Below, in pieces: positions 24,105 through 36,422 of a stretch of DNA of 64,000 nt; the stretch's first letter is position 1, and each line of letters opens with the position of its first letter. The stretch is from Crocodylus rhombifer (taxonomy: Eukaryota > Chordata > Crocodylia > Crocodylidae): positions 132,817 to 196,816 of the forward strand of contig JAVSML010001084.1 in assembly GCA_038503035.1 (NCBI GenBank). The letters run 5' to 3'. The position numbers were made by a program, and so were the translations under genes. The notes under the pieces are model-generated. The model was not told where the DNA came from. It made no database searches and was given only the letters and a program-made list of their open reading frames with translations.

Positions 24105-26491
24105 CTGTAGCTTATCAGATTGCAGGGTCTTTTGATAACGGGTATTAAGTCAAGCTAGACGTCACCCCCATGGAGGGGAAGAAGAGAATCCAGCAATTTG
24201 TAAATGTTGAGTAATTATCATGCCCCGACTTGGAGAGCCCATGAAAGTTGTATTCAAAAAGTTAAGAGAAAGAAGAAGTGCATCTCTACACCTGGCACAA
24301 CACATATACCATTAAATGGTTGCCAAGGAAGAACGCAAAAAATTGGAATGTGTGGTAATTTCTAAGACATTTTAAAGCAGAAAAAACAGCAAACTATCCG
24401 AATGTAGAAGCAAGCTACAAAAATGAGACCTTATTAAGGCTGCATAGAAAACCAATGATCTGAAAGATCAAAAAGGAATAGTACTCAAAGTAGAAACAAG
24501 GACACATTTCTAAGGATGAGGATTCAAACAAACAAAACATCCCCCCAATACACACACACTCCTCAATGCAAAGGGAGGGGGAAAAAACCCCCCAAAACAA
24601 AACAGTTGCAACTAGCAAGGGACCTAAAAAGGCAATAAAAAAGGTTCTGTAGGTATTTTAGAAGCAAGAGGACAATCAAAGAAAGACACAAGTTTTGTTA
24701 CTTGATGGACAATGTAAGCAAACAATAAGATGTTGAGAAGGCAGAGGCAGCATTGTTATAAAAGTGATAGTTCAGAGAATATACAAAGAAGCATGATTTG
24801 CTAGGCAATGTCCTTTACTGAACCAAGTTGGTCAAATAAAAGAAGTTACCATGCAAATACTACTTCTTACACCAATAAGACTAAAATGAACAGAACACAT
24901 ATTCACCTTTTGGTGCGGGAAGGACAAATCTTAGACTGAATTCCACCATTTTTAAACCAGTCTACATGCGCCAAACTTCCTGTTATGGGTATAGACAACT
25001 TATATCAGTAAAAGTGTAATGTCTGTACTGACCCAAAGACTATACACTGAAAAAACTAGAACGGCATAAAGCCTGAGATTACCTGGTTATGTCAGAGTAA
25101 CCAGAAAACTAGAAAAAAAACATTAAACAGATTGTGAGCACCAAAGGCACCTGTAGACATGCAGGGATGCTGCTCTGATGCACTGAAATTAGAGTGCATC
25201 GGAGCAGACTTGACTGAGTGTACTAATTGACACATTCCTGGTGCCAGGCATTTTTTTTTTTTTTTTTAAAAAGGGAAGGGGCTCTCCTAGGGGAAAATCT
25301 TAAGGGTGGATTCCAAGAAACACTGACTTTAGCTATTATGTTTGACAGACATTTCTCAAGCCACCATGCAAGTAGGTACGTGAAACAGTTTGCTCCAGAA
25401 CATTTGCCAGCTTTCAGTTGAGGCAGTTCAATCGCTGCAAAAATGCAAGATTCCTAACATTTTATGCTTGTCTTCATAGTGGAAGGCTTCTATATTTTTA
25501 GAAATCCAATTGTTGCTGCACTACAGAGACTATGGAAATCAATCTCATATGCTTCCTTCTCTCATCTTGCATTATGGAAATCATGTTGACTTCTGAAACA
25601 CTAGCACCTGTTACAACTCCTGGTAAAGAACTGTTTCCCACTAACTATTTTCATATCTTGTCTTAATGCCTGCTTCTTTTGTTTAATCCAGAATGTGGGG
25701 ATTACAGAAGAGTATGTTATCACAACATTTATGTAATATTTAGTGTAGTGCAGCCAAAACAAACCCCATGGTTACAATATGAAATATAAAAATGTAAGCC
25801 ACATCAGAGAATCAATCTAAACCAACTTCTTACATTTGTACAGTGTATGGGCTCCCCCCCTTTATATTAATACTTATTATAGATGCACGTTTTCCAATAC
25901 TGTGTAGATGGAAAGTTCTCCCCCTTTATCCAGCAAAAAGTATGCAGCACATGATATTTAGGCTGTATTTTAACACAAAGCAATGAAGGTCAAGACTAAT
26001 CTTACACTAAAGGTTAAAAAAAGCCCTTTCCTTGTAGACTTAATAAATTCAGAAAGCAATCAAGAATACAGGACAAAAAATAAGCCACAGTTTGAAGAGT
26101 TTTTTCTATCCAATTTAAAAATGTAGAATGGAAATTAAAATAGTTTTTACAGTACACTGAAGAATTAAACACTCCCCCCACCCCCTTTACTCCAGCTTGT
26201 CTGAACTATTTTTATCTGGACTCTCCTTTGCCTTTCAGCAAGGACTTTAAATAGTTCTACTGCAGCCAAATGAGAGGTTGTTTGCATTCCTGGAATATCT
26301 GTTTATATGTGGAAGCCTTGTATCAGCATTAGACTTGGATGCAGAAAGAATAGCTTTCCTCCCTTTATATTTGGGTCTACTCTTTGCTTTGTTGTACACA
26401 GCCAAGCCTACATTTTCAATATAGCAGATTTCACAGTGTTTAAGGTGCAGCACTTTAGAAGGTCTACACAGCAGTTCATATGGCTCTAGGA

Positions 26492-26797
26492 CAGTAGCTC
26501 TCAACATTTTTAGACTTTTTTTTTTTTTTTTTTTTGGAGTGTATTAAAAGTGTCAGCTCTTAGCTTTCACTTGTTTTTGACTACAGAAAACAGAGCAATT
26601 GTTCTGTTGCAAAGAACTCACGAAGACCACAAGACACCATGTTTTTAAGATTACAGATTCCTCTTTGAAATCTCTAGGTTTATCTTGTGAATCACGTTCG
26701 CACACGCAGTGCTGTTAACACTGCATAGAATCCTGCTATACCCTTGAAAGGATCTCAAGATACCCCAGGGTCACACCACCTTGGTTGAGAATCACTG
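26492..26797. mobile_element. hAT-type element (306 bp) with decayed target duplication
   Basis: The ends read CAGTAGCTCTCAAC (left) and CAGTGATTCTCAACC (right, read inward), the classic CAGTGGTTCTCAACC hAT terminus. The flanking octamers CTCTAGGA and CTCCAAAA match at 5 of 8, with transitions only. A run of T (26517-26536) lies just inside the left end. Confidence 0.75.
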
Positions 26798-27942
26798 CTC
26801 CAAAACTACATGCTTAGTGAAAAGTTCTGTAAAACGACTAGTGAAAAAAGAAGTCTGTTCTACTATGGCTTAGCATTACTTCCTACTACTAAGATTTATA
26901 TAGACTATTTCTTGCAGTAAAGCCATCTTCAATTCTATAATAAATTCATGTATTTGATTCAGTTAATTAAGGTCAAGATTTGGTTTTTTTTTTAAAAAAA
27001 AAATCAGTAATATAGTTGATATGAAGTTCAATATTTGAATGCCTCCACATTGTTTTCAGTATTTGTGCTGAGAAATAAATTCACCAACTATAAGGGGAAA
27101 CTGGATATTCTAAAGATGTTCACAGACAGCCGATTCATTTGAGATCATGGTTGAAGTATATTAAGTGAAGGAATCCTGCTAAAATGAACAGTGAAGCAAT
27201 TGTGTTGACATTTCCCCCCAGTTTGACAATTTTATTTACAATGATGAGAGGATTAAGTAGTTCACATGCCTCAACTACAGTTGTCAGGCTCTCTGAAGGC
27301 AGAAGAACCCCAAACTGATGTACAATGGTTTATCCCACCACAGCATGGGAAGGGGCAGAAGGTAGGGAACAGGGTATTTAAAATGGAATCAGAAATTCAA
27401 GAGCACAGGTGTTAGATCTCACCTTGCTAGAGTAGTGTTAGGCCACCATAAAAAACAAACAAACAAAACACACACACAAAAAAAAACTTACTTGTTACTC
27501 TGACTCCAATCACCATGCTCATCAAAAAGAAATTAGAATCATTATATCCTTGTGCTGGATCACCCTAATTGAGGTCAGAGTGTGCTCTACAGTTTAATGT
27601 AAGCAGCCTCTTTGTAAAAGCTAACCCACAAAAACAAAAGCTATAACTTAAATGTATAAGCTCAGGTGCCTAAATATAGTTTAGTACCCGACATTTCCAT
27701 TATCAGAAAGAAAGAAGGAAGCTTGGAGGGGTGATAAACATACGTGAACCATTCTAACATGGTACCAATTGGGAACCAGTTTACAGTTGTGCAAGTACCC
27801 AGCTCCACATGCCTTGCAGTGGGTTACGGTAGATGCTTATACCTATGCTTTGGGGATCCCTGGGTGTGAGTGTTTTAGCTTTCTGACTTTTCCTAAAAAC
27901 TTACTGCAAGTAAAACTTTAGTAGACTATAAGTTTGTTTAAC

Positions 27943-27956
27943 TGGGGGGGGGGGGG
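27943..27956. repeat. Poly(G) tract
   Basis: This is a run of consecutive G in otherwise AT-rich intron sequence. Confidence 0.85.
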
Positions 27957-28649
27957 CAGGGGAAGGGAAATGGAAGGTGCTTGGAACCATTATTTTTTGG
28001 GTCCCAGGAGCTATGGGAGGCTTGTTGAGAGGCTGCAGTCAGTCAATTAGAGTGAGGACACCATTGGCTCTCAGAAAAGCACTTATTGAATAAGTAATGC
28101 TAGGAAATTCATTGATAAAAATGTGCCAGCAAAAAGAAAAAACAAACAAACAGGGCAGCAGAGTTCTGTCTGCATAGCAGGGAAGCCAGTTGCAATAATG
28201 GGGTGGGGGAGCAGGTGAGAAGGGTTGAGCAACAATGCTACATGGGATGCCTGAAAGACCCCAAAAAATCAGGCCCAAGTCATGGAAACCTTGGTGCCCA
28301 CATAACACTGAAACAGATTACAGGGAACCAGTTCAAAATAGTACTTGATTTTCTAGGTATACTTTTGAAGTGCACCAGGCAGCTTGAAACCAGGCTTGCA
28401 GCATGCTTGTCTACTCCAAGTTGAATCTGAATTTTAAGCATTCTATGCATTGCGCACATCCACACACAGGGGCTCAGTCTTCAAAACCAGGCCACTAAGT
28501 GCTTGAACTCAGACACCAGTATTTAAGGATATAAATTCTACTCTTATCAAAGGCAAGCCCTTTAAAATTATTAAGGGACTACATCCCGGTTTTATTTAAG
28601 GACTGTGCAGAGATTAAGGAGGTTGTTTTGAGGTTTGTCTATAAGAACA

Positions 28650-29625
28650 GGTATATTTATGAGTTGTCCGATATAAAAAAAAACCAAACAAACAAAAACA
28701 CCCCATACTGGATTTGCACCAATAAAAGAGAAATTGACATTATCGGCAATCTGCTTCCTTTGGCTGGTGTAGCCAATAATGTCACTGATAAATGCCACTT
28801 GCATGTCCACAGCTGCAGCACGCATGCAGCCAGGAATGTAGCCCAGCAGGTTGGAAGAACAGTATCTGGTCCATTGTGGGGAGCGGGGGAAAAGAGCAGG
28901 AGAGGCCAGATCAAAGCTTCCAGTGAGGGAGAGAGTGGGGCAGGTGCTGCCCAGCTAGGGTGGGGTGCAGAGCACGGGAGGCAGCTTCCCACCGTTACAT
29001 GCACCCTCAGGGGAGGCATATGCTCCTTGGACTTGTGCAGGGCAAGAGTGGTGGGCAACTCACTGTGGGCTCAGGGGCTGGATCATCCTCTTCCTGGTTG
29101 GGGGGCAGGGGGATGGGCTGGGGCTGCGCTTGGGGTAGGCAAGCTAGAAGACGGGACTATGGAGAATTTTGGGGTGGCTGTAGTCTCCCTGCCTATCCCA
29201 AGCACAGCCCCAGCCCAGCCCTTGCCAGGAAGAGGCTGGAACAGTCCCTGGCCCCAAGCCTGCAGTAGGCAATCCGCCCTTGCCCCACACACAAAATTTG
29301 GAGGACACATGCCCCTCCATGCCTCCCCAGAGAGGTGCCTGCAGCAGTGTGGAGCTGCCCCCTGTCACATGAGCTGCCTACAGCTCTGTCCCTTCCCCAC
29401 CCTGTCTGGGTAGTGCCTGCCCCTGCTCCAGCCCCATTCCCTCCCTCACTGTGGGAATGTCAATCTGTGACTCCCCCCTCCCATGCCCCTTCCCTCCCTC
29501 CCAGACTTACTGGCTGAACACTGCTCTCCAAGCTGCCTGGCTGCATATTGGCTAGGAGATCAGTATTGGCCGATATGGCTGGTAATAAATCAGCCATTAG
29601 TATAAAAAAATCTTTAACAGTGCAC
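28650..29625. repeat. Foldback repeat with GC-rich palindromic core, hAT-like end
   Basis: The centre is an inverted repeat. GGGCTGGGGCTGCGCTTGGG (from 29117) pairs with CCCAAGCACAGCCCCAGCCC (from about 29197), around a loop carrying GAGAATTTTGGGGTGGCTG. The right end reads inward as GTGCACTGTTAAAGATTTTT, matching the left end of the 22.5-kb repeat. AT-rich flanks with TCGG/CCGATA motifs lie on both sides. Open frames on both strands (up to 261 codons) come from the palindrome and are not genes. Confidence 0.6.
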
Positions 29626-30705
29626 GCCAGTTAGTCCGGTATTGTGACACATTATGACTTTATAAAGTTGTGTAGAGTGTTTCCAAAACTTAACTGCTTC
29701 TAGATGGCTGTTTTTACCTTGTATCACCTTGACTTAAAAGCTAATAGCAGAGTAAATTGGTACATGGAGAGGTAGTTTTAAAAATACATGAATGACAACT
29801 CTTAACACTTAGCTACTTCCAACATGGTACCAGCTGTTCAGTGCTTCATTACTCTGACATGAACTCAATTTAACTAATCCTTTCAAAAACACATTTGTAC
29901 CTTGGAATTTTGTTAGGTTTCTAAAAATAGGATGATTGCCTGTATGACAGCACAACCACTACTTTAATTCAAGTACCACACACTAGTGATAACATATAAT
30001 TTTGTTCCTCAAAGCACAAGATAGTAATTTTGGTTGAACTACAATTGCAAAACAGTTTCCTACATGGGTTTCTACTGTATCTGCTTCTTCCCTTGACATC
30101 TTGAATTTCAAAAGTCAGAGCTAGAAGACTTGGGATGCAGTTACCACATTTTGGGCATTAAAAGAAAAAAAAAATATATTGTTAACTCTGACAATCAAGA
30201 CGTAACCAAATGAAGAAACAACATCCAGGTGGGCTGTTTCTAGCAGGGTCCAATGAACTTTTACTCCTGGCCTGATGAGTACCAAACAATTAAAAAAAAA
30301 AAAAAAAAAAGAGAAAGATCTGCACATTTTACTGGTAGTGACAGTGTACAAGTTAGAGTAGTATAATGCTGGATAAGTCATGCTGACCAAATGGGCCAAC
30401 TTAAGCTGTATTCATTCAAAATTAATTTTTAGCATAACCAAGGATCTGCAAGGTTTTTCATTCTAGACCCATTGACCTAGGTCCCTTTTCCAAACAAGGA
30501 AAAATTGAGTCTGGGAAGGGGGAAGGCATGTAACAGAACCCCCACAAAACCTGAGTTCCCAACCTTCAGTGTAACTTGTTTTAGCTAAAGTCATTTATGG
30601 AGGCCTTTAAAATATAGGTAGGGACATGGTAGAGGTAAATACAAGTGTCCCTACCTCTACCCTGTATACTTATGGTTATGACATTACTTACAATCAGGTA
30701 TCAGT

Positions 30706-30731
30706 CTTACAAACAAACAAACAAACAAACC
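30706..30731. repeat. (AAAC)n microsatellite
   Basis: This contains about five to six ACAA/AAAC units in intron sequence. Confidence 0.9.
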
Positions 30732-31439
30732 CCCACATAATAAAGAGCCCTAAAAGTTCAGAAAAGCACCACATACATGATTTGAAGTGAAACCTTTTTA
30801 AAATCCAAGTCCAAAGAGAATTAAGAGGAAACTCGGCATGTTCTCCAAGTTCCGTCCCCAACAAGAAGTGATCATAGTCTTTTAAAACTAAAATTTAAAA
30901 ACATTGTTCAAATCTGTTCAACAAATTGTTGCAAGTCTGAAACATGTATCCAAAACATTAAAGCTGTTTTCTAAAAGCCACCCAGAACTGTACACACTTT
31001 TGTGTATTTAATATCTCATTACTAATTTAGTACAGATGCTTGGTACAAATGAAGCTGATTGCTTAATAAGCAATATTGATTATTATACTTACTTTATATT
31101 AAAGTATAAAATAAGAATTTAAAATGAAGCTTAAACTGCTTAAATGTATATGTAGTTATAATGAACCCTCTTAAGATGTAGCCACTCTAGTAAAGACTAG
31201 GTAATTGTAAGGACTCACAGTTAAACAGTTATATCTACCAGTTAGGCCTGCGTGAAGCAGCAAGTATTGGATGCAGATTCAGGTTCAGCTGATTTTAGGG
31301 ACAGGGATTCATTCTGGTGATTCAAATCACTATCCTGATTCTATTCAGTCACCGAATTGGCTACTGAAGCTTTGGACAGCCCTAACAGATAGGGATACGT
31401 TCCCAGGCTAAACAATTACATTTATACAGTTTACAACCT

Positions 31440-32250
31440 AACTCAGTGCTGCCTGCTGTTGAGGGAATTGCTCTGGCAGGGGCTGCCCAGAAGGCAGTGA
31501 GAATCCAGGCTACAACATCACATGGTTGCTGCAGCAGAGAGGCAAACAGTGCTTACCTGGGGGAACAGAGCTAGACAAAGTTGCGTGGCAGAGCTGGCAG
31601 GGCTTAAGTAGGAGCCAACGCAGTGGCAGAGCTACCATCAGGTACCACAGGAGCAGACTTCATGAAGCCAGGCTCCATAGCACCCACAGGGGCGCCCACC
31701 TACCAGGATAGCTACACCATGCTTCAGCAGCTCCTGCTCTGTATGGGCAGCTCTCCCAGTCTGGGGACATGCAGCAGACAGACATGCTAAGCAGGATCAT
31801 GCCAGAGGCTGAGCACCCTGTTACAAGCCACAGCACTGGAGCAAGGCCTCAGCTGAGCAGGAGTGTGGTGCCAGTTTGGCTGCATCCAGACAGGGAAAGG
31901 AGCCTGGGTGGGCAGGCAAGAGGCTCCAAGCACCCAAGGGCTAGAGGCACCACCTGGGCATGGTGCGGCTGTCCCAGTAGGTGAGCCCCTGTGAGTGCTA
32001 TGGGAGAAAGGGCATGCCTGGCTCCATGCAGCCCACCCCTGTAGCATCCAATAACAGCCTTGGCACTGCACTCGCTCCTATTTAAGCCCTGCCAACTCTG
32101 CCACACAGCTTTGCCCAGCTCTGCTCCGCCTAGTAATTACTAGTTACCTCCCTGGTACAGCAGCCCTGAGATACTGCATCCTGGATCTGCACTACCTTCT
32201 GAGCAGCCCCTGCTGGAGCTGCTCCTCCAATAGCAGGCAGGGCTGAGCCA
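31440..32250. repeat. Large foldback element with ~280-bp inverted arms
   Basis: The left arm (about 31440-31722) and right arm (about 31963-32250) are diverged reverse complements. Both contain TGGCAGAGYTGGCAGGGCTT, GCAGGGGCTGC.CAGAAGG, GGAGCCAGGC and CATAGCACYCACAGGGG in matching order. A spacer of about 240 bp separates them. The same peptide-like WQSWQGL frame appears on both strands because of this symmetry. No coding function is supported. Confidence 0.8.
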
Positions 32251-32442
32251 GGGACTCCACCAGATCCAGCTGCCCCATGCTACTGCAGCTAGTACCACTG
32301 CCTGCTCACTCCCACACACTCAACATGCAGAGCCTGCTGTGACCATAGGCTTCAGTCCTAGCTGGAAGCATAACTTGCCACAATCCTGCATATCACGCTC
32401 AGCCCCAGCTCCCCGTGCTGCCCTGCTCCTCTGTCATGGAAC

Positions 32443-32505
32443 CATTTAACCAATATAATTAGAGGAGGTTAAATGGGTAACTTTAAAAATATTTACATCC
32501 TTAAT
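32443..32505. repeat. Copy 2 of the ATTTAACC/GGTTAAAT terminal domain
   Basis: ATTTAACC, then AATATAATTAGAGGA, then GGTTAAAT and a TATTTACATCC end closely match 2262-2335 and 33776-33841. The two octamers are exact inverted repeats of each other, forming an 8-bp stem. It follows the foldback at 31.44-32.25 kb and could be its right terminus. Confidence 0.75.
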
Positions 32506-32949
32506 TCCAACTAGAAATAAAAGATGCTTAAGAAGAGTGAGGAAAATTAACCAATGGAATGAATGGTTTTAAGGCTTTATATCAAACTTTGATATGCTAT
32601 ATTTTTCTAAAAGATAAAGCCAGACTTAAGTTATTAGAAGACCAGATTCCTTTGCCTGGGTTATGCAGAAGTCAGAATATGTGATCATAATGATCCCTCT
32701 TTTTAAACTCTGAATCTATGTCTATCTTTAAGATATGTTAAAATAATCACTTAATCATTAATGCTAAACTAAAAATTCAGCATACAGCCTTCAATATAGC
32801 TGGATGTTACTGCTAAAATGGATTATTTAAACAAAGGGAAAAAAAAGGCAGCAAATTAATGGCCATGTCTACCACAAAAAGATTAGGTTCTTAAACCTAG
32901 CCTATCATGGTTTTAAACACTGGCATAAATGTTGTTTAAACACCTCTAC

Positions 32950-33760
32950 ATGTGCAGGTAAGGGTGCAGTTGGTTCTAATGCATGATCCACACAACTGTG
33001 CCTCCTGCCATACACACCATGACTGTAAAATGCAGATGCCACTGCATTTTATGGCCGGTGCAGGGAGAGCCCAATTCTGGGTTCCTTCTGCACCAGCAAG
33101 AAGCAAGGTTCTGCAGCTGGGATCTGCTGCAGACCCCAGGCCGCACTTACCATGGTGCCTCCTCAGGCTGAGCCAGCTGTGCACACACAGCCTTCCCTCA
33201 GGGCTGGGCCAAACCCTGAGCAGCCCCAGCACCATGGGTGGGAGGGAGGAGAACACAGCATGTCTAACAGAGGCCACTTCACTGGAAGCAGACCCCCCTT
33301 CCCCCAGGGCAAGCTGGGGAGGACTTGGCCTGGCAGAGTGGAGGAGCCTTTCAGGTCTGAGTCATGGTGGCACAAGCTCAGTGGGAGATGCAGGGAGCAC
33401 ATTGCCCTCCCCAGACCCCACCACTAAAGGGAGACTAAGTAGATCCACAGCAGGGCTGGGAGTTGGAAGAAAGGCTCCAGCAGGAAGGCCCTGCCTGACC
33501 TCTGTGTGTGTGTGGGGGGGGGGAGCAGCCCAGCACCTCCCTCCCTGTGGTAGCAGGATCCAGGCACAGGTGAGGTCTGCAACCCCAGCTTCTGCCTGTG
33601 GGGGTAAGAAGACATGGCTCCACAGCTAGGCAGCACCTTCTAGTGGCTTGGTCATGCCCATGGCTCCTTGCTAGCAGCCTGGGGCCTGCCAATCACTAGG
33701 TACACAGTGAAGACACAAGGGGCCAGGGCCATTCTTGCAAGGAGGTCACTAAACTAGGTA
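32950..33760. repeat. GC-rich repeat core
   Basis: This GC-rich block lies inside AT-rich intron. A (GT)n/(G)n run is present at about 33505-33523. It ends in the terminal domain at 33765-33841, so it is probably the body of another member of that repeat family. The overlapping open frames on both strands (up to 225 codons) lack recognisable domains. Confidence 0.45.
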
Positions 33761-33764
33761 TGTG

Positions 33765-33841
33765 CTATCAGTTAACAATTTAACTAATATAATTAGAGGA
33801 AGTTAAATGGTTCATTGTTTTAAAAGATATTTACATCCCTA
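33765..33841. repeat. Copy 3 of the terminal domain, ending TATTTACATCCCTA
   Basis: AATTTAACTAATATAATTAG, then AGGAAGTTAAATGG, and an end reading inward TAGGGATGTAAATATC match copies 1 and 2. A TAGGGATGTAAA-type terminus is consistent with a hAT-like terminal repeat. Confidence 0.7.
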
Positions 33842-34770
33842 GGCTGTGCAATCCTGGAAAAAATGACTATTAGGTAAAACAAGAAACGATTTGTTCATAT
33901 TGACAGAGGAGTTAAAACCAAATCAGAATAATTTGGTTAATACTAGATATTTTGAATTTAGATTAGAACATGGACAGAGAAAACAACTCATCTTTATCTT
34001 GCTACCTTTGATTCAACAACACCTTCAAATTCTTTGTGGTTATTGTCTAGTGACAAATCACCAGACCAGAAGTTTGAATAGGAAGTGCTTGATATGTTTC
34101 TTAAGTTAGGCATGTGTTTAGTTACTGGGTAAACTGGACATAATACAAGTTTATGAAGCTTCATTCAGGCCCTTGGCAGATTATGTTAATTTAATATCCC
34201 ACTCTGGTGGTGTGGACACTGGGACAAGTGGCTGGATGCCTAGAAATCAAGCCATAACAGAAGTGAGGCCACAGCAGAAGTGCTCATGGTGTGCCATGTC
34301 CTATTCCAAACAAATCAGTGAATTCTACTAAATAACTTGCCCAAGGACATGAGAAGGGAAGGAAGGAATGTTAATTCAAATCACATGGTGGGATCTGACA
34401 AAATTTCATCCCAAATCCCAAGAAATCACACATCTTATCATGCTAGTGTACATGGCAGGATGTGCTATTTTGGGGATCCGAGATGAAATTCACTTGATCA
34501 TCATGCATTTGCCAGAAAAGAAAGCCTGGGATCAGGGAGCAAGATCCCAGGTTCTACATACCCCAAGGCTTTCAAAGGGTACTTTATACAGGGCAGCATC
34601 CTAATGCTCCACTTTCACCTTGCTGGTGAGAGGAGCCCAAGCTGATGGTCCAGGTCAAATCTCAGGCTCCTGCATCAGTATATTCAAAGACAACAAGGAG
34701 TAGCTCTCTGCCTACCCTTTAAGCTACATGTTACACATTCAAATTCAGGCACCATACAAACAAACCACAG

Positions 34771-34799
34771 AGATGTTCCGTATTAAATACGGAACATCT
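34771..34799. repeat. Near-perfect palindrome, 14-bp arms, 1-nt centre
   Basis: AGATGTTCCGTATT and AATACGGAACATCT are exact reverse complements around a single A. A weaker outer pairing (CAAACCACA against TGTGGCTGGTTTG) extends the symmetry with a two-base offset. Confidence 0.92.
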
Positions 34800-34850
34800 T
34801 TGTGGCTGGTTTGCTATTTTACCATGAGATCAGACTGGTTTCATGTGCGA

Positions 34851-35108
34851 CATGCAGGGATCCCAGCTTTCTCTGATAAAAAAAAAAATAAAAAAATCCC
34901 CGATTTTCAAGTTAAAAAAGTAACCCAAAAATCCACATTTTTCCATGGGGAAAAATGAAACAACACTAATGTAGATACTTATGTATTAGCATTGTTTCAT
35001 TCTGGTCATGGAAAAATATGGATTTCTGGGTTACTTTTTTTTTTTTTTTTTTTGGAAACTTGAATTTTTTTTTTTAAATCTGAGAAAGCCAGGATAGCTG
35101 GTGACATG
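34851..35108. repeat. Foldback element, two ~128-bp inverted arms with no spacer
   Basis: The left arm (34851-34978) and right arm (about 34980-35108) pair through CATG, AGCTTTCTC..GAT, an A-run, AAGTAACCCARAAATCCA, TTTTTCCATG and GAAACAA.RCTAATG. Low divergence between the arms and the A/T-run lengths suggest a MITE-like or foldback element. No target duplication was identified. Confidence 0.8.
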
Positions 35109-36156
35109 TTACAATTAAGCACACAGTAATACATAAGGTCTGCAAGAGGCCTTGAAGTTTTTATGCAACTCTAAGTGTGAACTTGTCCTGTGCCTAAAGA
35201 ATTCAGGCAAAAATCAAAATTTATGAAGAAAGCCGAACAACTGAAAGAGCACTGTCAGTGTTTAAAGAACCTGACAGAAGTCATACAAAATAGGAAAGTT
35301 TAAGTAAGATTAGCTGCCTATTTGGAACATGGGTTGTTTTCCCAATACGAAGTACTGTGCATACTAGTGACTACCAACACAGTAATTCTCTGATGTAGGG
35401 TCTTACGAGCTAAAGCAGGAAGCAGCACTTTTGAAGTGCCAAGGCAGGGGGTGGCCAGCCAACAAGTAGCATGGGCGGCTGCTGTTTGACACAAGCCCAG
35501 GGGCTCAGTAAAGTCAGATTAACCTTTCCATAGCTTTGCAGCCACTGCCAATTTCAGGGTTTTAGACCCTCATTTTAGAGCCATAAAACCGTGGCAATTG
35601 CAGGGCCAGGGAATGGTTGACTTGGCTTCTTAAAGTGACGCCTCCTGAGGCAGCACTCCTGCTCCACTCAGCACAGTAAGTGCAGAGACTCAAGCTTACC
35701 TGCTTCCATTCTGGCACTCTGAAGGCAAAATGTCAGGAGTGCTTTTCGTGCAGGGAAGGAAGTCAGAGCAGCATGAAGGGGAAGAGGGCTAAATTTGTAG
35801 CACACCTGCCAAAAAGTTTGGTTACTGCAGTCTGATGGGCTTGCACTGCACAAACTTAATGAACAGGGTGCAGTTAGTATATACTCTAGTATAAAAATGT
35901 CAGGAAAGCTGTTGATATAAGAGTGCAAAGAAGTACCAATGGTTAGTTCCATCACAATTTTGTAACATTTCCCAGAAATTGGGGAAAGGTTTCTGGAGTT
36001 GTAACGTGTTCTTGAATAGCTAGGGAACTTTAAAAAAACCCAACAAAAAAACCGAACACTCTGTAGTTAATAGCAGTTAGAAAAAAAAAAATAAATGGTC
36101 AGGTTTATCAAAACCATCATTTTGATTAATCCCAATATCTGGTACTCAAAAACACA

Positions 36157-36422
36157 CACCAGGCACATCTGTATGTGCATTAATGTGTTTTTCCTAATGT
36201 ATATTAAATTTAGTACCTCCAGCGTGAGCGGTACTAAATTAATGCACATCAGGCTACCCTAATGCGCAGTAGTACAAATGCATGCTTTTTAGGAGATGCT
36301 TAAATGTGCAGTAACCTATTTGACTGCACATTACCATAATACCAGTTTTTCACATGACACTTTAATGCACAGTAAAATAGGCTACTGTGCATTAAAAAGT
36401 ACACATGTAGATGCACCCAGTG
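36157..36422. mobile_element. MITE-like element with 22-bp terminal inverted repeats
   Basis: The left end CACCAGGCACATCTGTATGTGC and the right end, read inward, CACTGGGTGCATCTACATGT agree apart from transitions. A TA follows the right end (36423-36424) and CA precedes the left. This would fit a decayed TA target duplication of the Tc1/mariner type. The interior has further GTGCATTA..TAATGCAC symmetry and an 11-bp hairpin at 36207-36240. Confidence 0.65.

Noticed and set aside
28628..29413. 261-codon plus-strand frame
   Set aside because: It spans a palindromic repeat core; both strands give similar low-complexity peptides and there is no splice or domain evidence.
32952..33629. 225-codon plus-strand frame
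   Set aside because: It sits in a GC-rich repeat core with overlapping frames on the opposite strand and no domain.
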